A stretch of DNA of 9,488 nt from the NCBI GenBank assembly GCA_025997095.1, contig BNUD01000093.1, forward strand, positions 1 to 9,488, written 5' to 3'. The position numbers and the translations under genes were made by a program. This DNA comes from Betaproteobacteria bacterium. Lineage in GTDB: Bacteria; Pseudomonadota; Gammaproteobacteria; Burkholderiales; Rhodocyclaceae. The first letter of the stretch is position 1. Every line of letters starts with the position of its first letter. Of this stretch, positions 1 to 5,098 are shown piece after piece. A model generated the notes under the pieces. The model was not told the origin of the DNA, searched no databases, and saw only the letters and a program-made list of their open reading frames with translations.

Positions 1-921
1 GGAGTGCGTGCTTTGACTTTATCTGACGCGGAGGAAGCTGTTGAAAAAGTAATTAAAGCGAATGACAAAAACGAAGAGTTGAAATGGAAACTCGACAGCG
101 GGATCGGTGCGTTGACGATTGCCAATAATGTGAACGCGTTTTTGAATCTTTCCAGCCAAAAAAATGACGATAAAAATCTATCACGTTTTGCCGATGTGGT
201 ACGCAATTCGCGTGATGGGTTCACCACAAGACGGAATTGGGGGCCACCTGATTTGTTTGCTATTCTTATCGGCGGTGACGATAATGTCTTTCAAGGCGGC
301 ACAAACTTGAGTTCAGATAATAAAACCTGGGTAGGTCTGGACGGGTTAAAAGTTACCTGGCTGGATTGGGATTGGGATGATGGCTGTTGGCCATGCAGGG
401 ATGAAGAACCGCTTGCATATGGCGGCGCCGTTACGGGCAGTTCCAGCGCCAGTGACTATCGGCGCATCATCAACATGACGCGAAGAACCCGTGACGCGGC
501 ATATAACGCGCGTAAAACAGAGATGGCAAATAGCTACAACGGATTGCGCCCTTACCATGAACTGAACAAAATCGGTGAAGGTCACGATAAAAGTCTGCCC
601 TTTGTCGTTCTGGTTTATAAAGCCATTGATAACAAAGGTACGCCGAACGCGAACAAAACCTTTGGAACGGGCGCGGGCGACAACTTTTATCGTCTGGAAG
701 AAAGGCGAAAGGAACTCATGGGCGTAGCGGCTGCCGAAACCTATTTCAAACGTCCTTCCCTTGAAGATTACCGGAATGGCGACAAAACGGCGAGCGCGTT
801 GTACATCAATCGGCGCGGCTATGAAAAAGGGGTTTACGCTTCCCTGTTTTCTCCTTACTGGCAGGCGCGGCTGACCAATCTTTCACCAGAAGCCGCGACC
901 GCTCTGGGCGCGCTGGATTGA
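1..921 (+). CDS. tadG: TadG-like Flp pilus assembly protein, C-terminal part (5' end outside window)
   Basis: The frame is open from the first base and ends at TGA 919-921, so this is the 3' part (about 306 codons) of a longer gene. The GTG at 4 follows only one visible codon and has no visible ribosome binding site, so it is probably not the start. The expected N-terminal membrane helix of TadG is not in view. Visible marks of betaproteobacterial TadG-like proteins are an AAAETYFKRP segment and a C-terminal VYASLFSPYWQARL block. There is an odd Trp/Asp-rich stretch with a CWPC pair about 125-131 codons in, probably a local disulfide. In Tad systems TadG is a minor-pilin-like, membrane-anchored assembly protein facing the periplasm. 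The next gene follows after 39 bases. The TadE/TadG assignment rests on the C-terminal block and the locus; the exact subfamily is less sure. Confidence 0.7.
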   Translation, partial: GVRALTLSDAEEAVEKVIKANDKNEELKWKLDSGIGALTIANNVNAFLNLSSQKNDDKNLSRFADVVRNSRDGFTTRRNWGPPDLFAILIGGDDNVFQGGTNLSSDNKTWVGLDGLKVTWLDWDWDDGCWPCRDEEPLAYGGAVTGSSSASDYRRIINMTRRTRDAAYNARKTEMANSYNGLRPYHELNKIGEGHDKSLPFVVLVYKAIDNKGTPNANKTFGTGAGDNFYRLEERRKELMGVAAAETYFKRPSLEDYRNGDKTASALYINRRGYEKGVYASLFSPYWQARLTNLSPEAATALGALD

Positions 922-947
922 ATCATGTTAAACGGGTATTTTGAAAA

Positions 948-953
948 AAGGAG
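948..953 (+). promoter_or_regulatory. Ribosome binding site that decides a GTG start
   Basis: AAGGAG lies 7 bases before GTG 961. It favours 961 over the in-frame ATG at 925, which is only 3 bases after the tadG stop and has no Shine-Dalgarno sequence. The 961 start also places the signal peptide at the very N-terminus. Confidence 0.75.
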
Positions 954-960
954 CATCACC

Positions 961-1401
961 GTGAGGGTTAACAAATTCTGCATTGCTGTTCTGTCAATCA
1001 CATTGGCACTGCCCGTGACGGCTTATTCCGCTGATCGCATTCCGCCTCCCGGCGCAATGCAGGATGGCGCTTATATGCGCGCGGAGCTTGTCAAGGCCAA
1101 TGTGGAGATGTGCGCAGGCGCAGGGCTTAGCCAGGCGCTTTACAAAGAACTGCAAGTCGGCGAGACGCGCACGCAATTTTGCCAGTGTACTTATGACAAT
1201 TATTTCGCCAAATTCAGCAATGAAGAAATTATCAGCGAGATTGGTTTGACAAGGAAAAATCTCAAACGTCTGGGAAATCTCACTGATAAAGAAAAAAACG
1301 ACATCACCATCAAGGCGGAAAGAAACAAGAAACGCCTTGCCCAGAGCGAAATCGACTGCATGAATAAAATGAAGGTATCGGTTACGCCTGCTTCAAAGTA
1401 G
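961..1401 (+). CDS. Small exported protein with four cysteines, unknown function
   Basis: The protein has 146 residues from GTG 961, chosen for the strong ribosome binding site and because it begins directly with a signal peptide (basic MRVNK, then a hydrophobic stretch, then a likely cut after VTAYS near residue 23). Starting at ATG 925 would add 12 residues. The mature part has four cysteines at about C51, C74, C76 and C133, including an FCQC motif, which suits two disulfides in the periplasm. The second half is charged and Lys-rich, probably helical. I do not recognise a named family; small exported proteins with a CxC and a late Cys are widespread in pseudomonadotes. It lies between tadG and a lipoprotein gene, with gaps of 39 and 56 bases, so it is probably co-transcribed with the pilus genes. 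A role as periplasmic accessory factor is inference from position only. Confidence 0.7.
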   Translation: MRVNKFCIAVLSITLALPVTAYSADRIPPPGAMQDGAYMRAELVKANVEMCAGAGLSQALYKELQVGETRTQFCQCTYDNYFAKFSNEEIISEIGLTRKNLKRLGNLTDKEKNDITIKAERNKKRLAQSEIDCMNKMKVSVTPASK

Positions 1402-1457
1402 GCTTGAATCGAACCCATCACGCACATCATCGGATATGGATTTTTCAGGAAATTGAA

Positions 1458-2216
1458 ATGCGCCCGTCAAATAAAATGCGAATTCTGTTGTCAGCCATTT
1501 TTTTATTCTTCTCTCTTGCCGCCTGCAATGAAGAAGAATCAAAAATCGTGTCTGATGTTCATGGTAACGCATCGGTTTCCAGAAATGAACTGGATGACAA
1601 TGCGGGTGAAATGGATGAAAAAAATAACAATCCTGACGTAATCTTGAATAAGGATTGCAGAGCACAGGACATAGATCCAAATTCTGTTCATATAACGGGG
1701 CGTACTGTTTATGCTCAGATGCCTGGATCTTCGGAGTGCCCTGATCAAGAGATAATCGCGTCCACTTCAGGTTCAGGTCATGATTATTTGCTTGAAGCGA
1801 AAGTACGGAATATAGGAGAATCTGAGACCACGGGGGAAGTCCTCGTAAGAGAAAATGAACTTTCTGTGAAAGACGGAAATTCTTATGGACAATTTGGAGG
1901 AGACTGGCCAAATAACGAATTTTCGCGTGAGTTTCTTCGCCTGCTTCCGAAACCGGATATGGCGTTTAGTAGTCTGTCATTGAGCCTTGGAGTAGAAGGA
2001 TTCAGCATCGTTTTCAAGAAAGATGTTACACCGGATCAAATAAAGGATTACGTGGAACAGGTCAAAAAGAGAGGGTTTACCATTAACGCCAAAACCCAGG
2101 ATGAGCCATCCAGGAAATTTTTTTCCTATGAAGCAAAAAACCGGGAAGGATATTCTGTGGATATTATTTGCATTGGTCCTTGCGTTTTGGGATTAAAAAA
2201 GAAAGAGGTGAATTGA
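1458..2216 (+). CDS. Lipoprotein of unknown function in Tad locus
   Basis: The protein has 252 residues from ATG 1458, which follows AGGAAA at 1447-1452. An in-frame TTG at 1404 would add 18 residues without purpose, and ATG 1476 is a possible later start. The N-terminus is a lipoprotein signal: basic start, hydrophobic MRILLSAIFLFFSLAAC core, lipobox LAAC with the lipidated cysteine at 23. The next residue is Asn, not Asp, which by the usual rule favours outer-membrane sorting. Residues 25-60 are acidic and probably disordered. The C-terminal part (about 161-250) begins LLPKP and has a strand-helix-strand look that resembles the repeated domain of the exported protein at 3076-3747. The gene looks more AT-rich than the pilus core genes, which may mean later acquisition or weak constraint. 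It ends 2 bases before tadE. An outer-membrane role in pilus secretion is possible but unproven. Confidence 0.72.
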   Translation: MRPSNKMRILLSAIFLFFSLAACNEEESKIVSDVHGNASVSRNELDDNAGEMDEKNNNPDVILNKDCRAQDIDPNSVHITGRTVYAQMPGSSECPDQEIIASTSGSGHDYLLEAKVRNIGESETTGEVLVRENELSVKDGNSYGQFGGDWPNNEFSREFLRLLPKPDMAFSSLSLSLGVEGFSIVFKKDVTPDQIKDYVEQVKKRGFTINAKTQDEPSRKFFSYEAKNREGYSVDIICIGPCVLGLKKKEVN

Positions 2217-2218
2217 AC

Positions 2219-3067
2219 ATGAAAAACATATTCAGGCACGAACAACAGGGGCAGGCATTGGTCGAGGTTGTGCTTGCGCTGTTGCTGGTGTTGATTCCCT
2301 TGTTCATTTTCAACTGGTCATTGAACGCGCATTCGCAGGCGCGGACAACCGCTTTGTCAGCGGCGCGTTATGCTGCGTGGGAACGCACGGTGTGGCTGGA
2401 TACTGGCAAAGGCGCGGATGTTCCCGCCAGTGCGTACAAGGCGACAAGAGACGCGAAAACCATAGAAGGCTTGATGGTTGAACGATTTTTTGCCCAACCT
2501 GACGCGCAGATTGTTTCTCGCGTTGAGGCGCAAAATACAAAAAATGACAAGCGAGCGTCCTTTTATGAACTCCATAATGGCGATAATCTGCTGGAACTGG
2601 AAAAAACGGGAAATACCGGAAAAGGACAAGGCGCGCGCCCTACCTTGAGTTTATATGAAACCGGGGAGGTTACATCCGGGATTGGCAAGGCTTATAACGC
2701 TGTCGCTGGCGCGATAGCAGGATTGAGCGGAAAAAAGGTTGAACTGGAAACGCGGGGTTTATATGTCGCCGATGTCAGTGTCAAGCTGAATGCTGTTCGT
2801 GGCGTGAAATTACTGGAGGATCTGGATTTGACCTACAATCAAAGAGCGGCGGTATTGACCAATGGCTGGAGTCTTGCGGGCAGTGAACACGAGATAGCAA
2901 GAGTTAAGCCTATGGTGTCGACATCCATGATTGGAGATTTCATGGAGAATTACGGAATTAACGACATGCTTGCGGTGCTTGGCAACGCAACGCCTTTCAA
3001 GGAACTGGATGTTGGTCATGTTGAACCGGATATTGTTCCTGATAGCGATACCATTATCAAAAAATAA
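2219..3067 (+). CDS. tadE: TadE-like pseudopilin
   Basis: The protein has 282 residues from ATG 2219, with GAGG 10 bases upstream (2205-2208). A longer in-frame reading from 2168 lies inside the lipoprotein gene and is not needed. The N-terminus carries a type IVb prepilin-like site: G11 followed by QALVE, with Glu at +5, then the hydrophobic helix VVLALLLVLIPLFIFNW. After the helix comes the segment ARTTALSAARYAAWERTVW, typical of TadE-like proteins in betaproteobacterial Tad loci. In Aggregatibacter, TadE is a pseudopilin cut by the prepilin peptidase TadV. By analogy this protein would be cut after G11 and stay anchored by the helix with its long C-terminal part in the periplasm. At 282 residues it is longer than many TadE proteins. 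The +6 residue is Val rather than the aromatic residue of Flp pilins. It is followed by the next gene after 8 bases. Confidence 0.82.
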   Translation: MKNIFRHEQQGQALVEVVLALLLVLIPLFIFNWSLNAHSQARTTALSAARYAAWERTVWLDTGKGADVPASAYKATRDAKTIEGLMVERFFAQPDAQIVSRVEAQNTKNDKRASFYELHNGDNLLELEKTGNTGKGQGARPTLSLYETGEVTSGIGKAYNAVAGAIAGLSGKKVELETRGLYVADVSVKLNAVRGVKLLEDLDLTYNQRAAVLTNGWSLAGSEHEIARVKPMVSTSMIGDFMENYGINDMLAVLGNATPFKELDVGHVEPDIVPDSDTIIKK

Positions 3068-3075
3068 AGGCGCAA

Positions 3076-3747
3076 ATGAAATTCTTTCTCTTTCTGGGCA
3101 TGTTGCTTATTCAGCAGGCGGTAGCGGCTGAACTTGTCACCTTGCCTGTGCCGCCAAATGTCACGCCGGAGATTATTGCCGAGGATTTTCGTTTCAACGG
3201 CAGCCCGATGCAAATTGTGCAGTTCATCGCGCTGGATGCGGATGAAGTCACACGCTTCTATCGGCGTTTCTTTTCCGAAAAAGCCAGAGATGGAAAATAC
3301 AGCGAGCAAAAACTGGGAAAGACCAAACAAATTGGCGCGCTGATGGACAAGACGCTGGTGAATGTTGAATTCATGCCGGAAGGGAAGAAAACGACACGCA
3401 TCCTGGTATCTTCTCTTGATCCCGACAAGATGCAAGCCCCTGAAAAACTCGCCAAAGACATCCCGCGACTACCGGGCAGTACGGTGACGCAGCATCAGGA
3501 AAGTCGGGATGGTCAGAAGAAGAATCGCATGGTGTTCATCACCAACCGGCATTCGGTGGAAGGTAACGCCATGTATCTGCGTGAGCAGTATCAGCGTCTT
3601 GGTTGGTCGCGGCTTGGAGATCATACGGTCAAAACCTCGCAGCAGCGACAGTTGATGTTTGGCAAGGCAAACAAACACTTGCTGGTGGATGTGCAGCGGA
3701 TGGACATCAATACCACAATGGTGATTTACAGCGAGATGGAGGAATAG
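3076..3747 (+). CDS. Exported two-domain protein of Tad locus, unknown function
   Basis: The protein has 223 residues from ATG 3076, with a weak AAGG just upstream that overlaps the tadE stop region. It has a short signal peptide with a likely cut after AVA at residue 18, and no lipobox or later membrane helix, so it should be periplasmic. The mature part appears to hold two copies of one domain, about 37-114 and 129-220. Each has a hydrophobic strand (QIVQFIAL, RMVFITN), a helix with a Y-R/E-x-x-F/Y pattern (DEVTRFYRRFF, NAMYLREQYQRLGW), and a later strand pair (LVNVEF, LLVDVQR). This is my reading by eye. The C-terminal part of the lipoprotein at 1458-2216 looks similar to the second copy. 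I do not recognise a named family. It ends 2 bases before the pilin-like gene, which points to translational coupling and a pilus-related job. Confidence 0.68.
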   Translation: MKFFLFLGMLLIQQAVAAELVTLPVPPNVTPEIIAEDFRFNGSPMQIVQFIALDADEVTRFYRRFFSEKARDGKYSEQKLGKTKQIGALMDKTLVNVEFMPEGKKTTRILVSSLDPDKMQAPEKLAKDIPRLPGSTVTQHQESRDGQKKNRMVFITNRHSVEGNAMYLREQYQRLGWSRLGDHTVKTSQQRQLMFGKANKHLLVDVQRMDINTTMVIYSEMEE

Positions 3748-3749
3748 GC

Positions 3750-4034
3750 ATGAAGCGCGAAAACCGGAGGTTGAAAAATAAGCGGCGCGTGGATTCCCGC
3801 TTTCGCGGGCATGATGGCGGTGGTCTGAAACATCGCGCGCGCGGGGTTTCGACGGTTGAGTATGTGCTCTGCGCGTTATTGGCGGTGCTCGTGTTGTTTA
3901 CGCCTTATGACGGCGACCAGTCGGTGGTTGACAAGTTTATGGAAGCCATTCGTGACGCTCACGCGGCGCAGGTTTACGCGATTGGGAATCCTGTGGTCGG
4001 TTCGTCCGTGTCGTTTACCAATCAGGATAAATAA
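3750..4034 (+). CDS. Flp-type (type IVb) prepilin or minor pilin
   Basis: The protein has 94 residues from ATG 3750, with GGAGG at 3738-3742, 7 bases before the start. It carries a textbook Flp prepilin site: G32 followed by VSTVEY, with Glu at +5 and Tyr at +6, then the hydrophobic helix VLCALLAVLVLF. Cleavage after G32 by a TadV/CpaA peptidase would give a 62-residue mature protein. The tail (DGDQSVVDKFMEAIRDAHAAQVYAIGNP) is the type found in a small pilin-like protein often encoded just before cpaB in betaproteobacterial loci, so it may be a minor pilin rather than the main Flp subunit. The 32-residue leader is long and very basic, and its middle (residues 14-24) is encoded by a palindromic repeat described separately. 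No better downstream start is visible, although GTG 3789 is in frame. It lies 17 bases before cpaB. Confidence 0.8.
   Translation: MKRENRRLKNKRRVDSRFRGHDGGGLKHRARGVSTVEYVLCALLAVLVLFTPYDGDQSVVDKFMEAIRDAHAAQVYAIGNPVVGSSVSFTNQDK
3789..3820 (+). repeat. Palindromic dispersed repeat (REP/dRS3-like) inside a pilin leader
   Basis: The stretch reads GTGGATTCCCGCTTTCGCGG followed by GCATGATGG. It matches by eye the common genomic repeat of many betaproteobacteria whose core is ATTCCCGC-loop-GCGGGAAT-GA. Arms are at 3793-3800 and 3805-3812 with a 4-base loop TTTC; one position is mismatched (C3810 in place of A). It is translated as VDSRFRGHDGG. Such elements are usually between genes, so its place in a reading frame is unusual. 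Copy number elsewhere in the genome cannot be seen here. Confidence 0.6.
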
Positions 4035-4037
4035 TCC

Positions 4038-4043
4038 GGGGAG
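4038..4043 (+). promoter_or_regulatory. Ribosome binding site of cpaB
   Basis: GGGGAG lies 8 bases before ATG 4052. It fixes the true cpaB start at 4052, in a frame different from the long open frame that encodes the rest of CpaB. That mismatch of frames is one of the signs that the gene is broken. Confidence 0.7.
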
Positions 4044-4051
4044 TATTTTGC

Positions 4052-5078
4052 ATGGCTTTCAGTTTTGCGCGTTTCAACCGGCGTTTGCTGCTTTTTATTC
4101 CGGCATATCGTCGCGGGGAACCACAATCTCGATCTTTTCAGAACGATCCAGATATTTTTCCGCCAACGAAGCCTCCATGCGGTTCAGGTACAACTTCGCC
4201 AGAAACGCATGGAGGCTTCGTTGGCGGAAAAATATCTGGATCGTTCTGAAAAGATCGAGATTGTGGTTCCCCGCGACGATATGCCGGAAGGGACGCTTGT
4301 GGACATCGGCAATTTCGCCATTCGTACCATCAACGCGGATATTGCGCCGCCCGATGCGGTCAGACCGGCGGATATTGAACGTGCCGAGGGGCAGACATTG
4401 AAAATTAATGTTCCACGCGGTCGCCCCTTGTTGTGGAGTTATCTTTCCAGCGGCGCTACGCCTTCTTTTTCTGACATGCTGGGAGAAAATCAGCGGGCGC
4501 TGACGATTGCGGTGGATGAACTGAACTCCATTTCGGGTATGGTCAGACCGCATGACCGGATTGACCTGTTTTTTGTCGATAACGAACAGATGGAATCCGA
4601 TGAGTCGGGGGGATTGGGAAACAGCAAGAGCAGCAAGATTGTTGTGCCGCTTTTGCAGAATGTGTTGGTCAAGGCGACCGGCAACATTGTTCGACGCGAG
4701 ACTTCTCCTGATGGCAGGGAATATGAGCGGAATTATTCAACCTTGACGCTGGATCTGGTGCCGGAGGAAATCGGCAAGGTGATTCTGGCGCAGGAAAAGG
4801 GAATGCTGCGGGCGGCGCTGAAACGTCCTGACCAGAAAAATACGACGAAATACCGGGTCACGCATGAGATGGATTTACGCGGCGGCGCGGGGGTTTATGA
4901 CGCTTTTGGCGTCAAGGTGTATGTGGGCGGCAAGCAGGGCGGCGTGTTGTCGCCCGTCACGCAGTCGGTACAGAAACAAAATGCGGTACGGGCGGCTCTG
5001 GATGGCGAGGGCAGTCTGGCAGCGGATGAGATTGCGCCCGCGAACAGTATTCCGGTTGATGCCGGGGTTGTGAATTAA
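4052..5078 (+). pseudogene. cpaB: cpaB/rcpC, periplasmic partner of the Tad secretin, disrupted near the 5' end
   Basis: From ATG 4052 the protein begins normally for a CpaB (MAFSFARFNRRLLLF, basic then hydrophobic), but at about 4098 it runs into an inverted copy of its own downstream sequence and stops at TGA 4247-4249. The rest of CpaB is intact in another frame: from ATG 4209 to TAA 5076-5078 there are 289 codons. These cover the SAF-like part (KIEIVVPRDDMPEGTLVDIG, then about 40 more residues to RPLLWSYL) and the CpaB/RcpC core (ALTIAVDELNSISGMVRPHD, then RIDLFFV). The frame can be extended upstream to a TTG at 4065, but that part is read from the inverted arm and is not CpaB-like. Lost is most of the N-terminal membrane anchor, without which CpaB would not reach the periplasm. 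In intact systems CpaB works with the CpaC secretin. The defect is either real or a sequencing/assembly chimera; if an artefact, this is simply a normal cpaB. No ribosome binding site precedes ATG 4209. Confidence 0.82.
4098..4289. repeat. 84-bp perfect inverted repeat with 24-base spacer inside cpaB
   Basis: Arm 4098-4181 is the exact reverse complement of arm 4206-4289, with no mismatch in 84 bases. The spacer is 4182-4205, and pairing fails immediately outside the arms. The right arm is native coding sequence for RMEASLAEKYLDRSEKIE and the residues that follow to MPE. Read on the minus strand, the spacer encodes FLAKLYLN and runs in frame into the left arm's RMEASLAEKY. The spacer therefore holds, inverted, the eight codons that should precede the right arm. 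The structure equals a 108-base inverted copy (4098-4205) inserted before its source, with the native anchor-coding segment missing. Confidence 0.95.
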
Positions 5079-5098
5079 AAATTTTCCGGGTGAGGAAT

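Noticed and set aside
358..382. GGATTGGGATTGGGATGATGG short repeat in the tadG coding part
   Set aside because: It only encodes a Trp/Asp run in frame; there are too few units to call a repeat element.
1393..1911. A 172-codon minus-strand open frame under the lipoprotein gene
   Set aside because: The plus strand has a clear lipoprotein signal and operon spacing; the minus product has no recognisable features.
4065..4208. TTG 4065 as the start of an intact 337-residue CpaB
   Set aside because: It has no ribosome binding site, and its first 48 codons come from a shifted frame and the inverted arm, with no CpaB-like anchor. The real start is ATG 4052 in another frame.
4095..4553. A 152-codon open frame on the minus strand ending in a CpaB-like sequence
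   Set aside because: It reads the inverted arm of the cpaB repeat and then antisense cpaB. It is a by-product of the inverted repeat, though useful for reconstructing the native FLAKLYLNRMEAS sequence.
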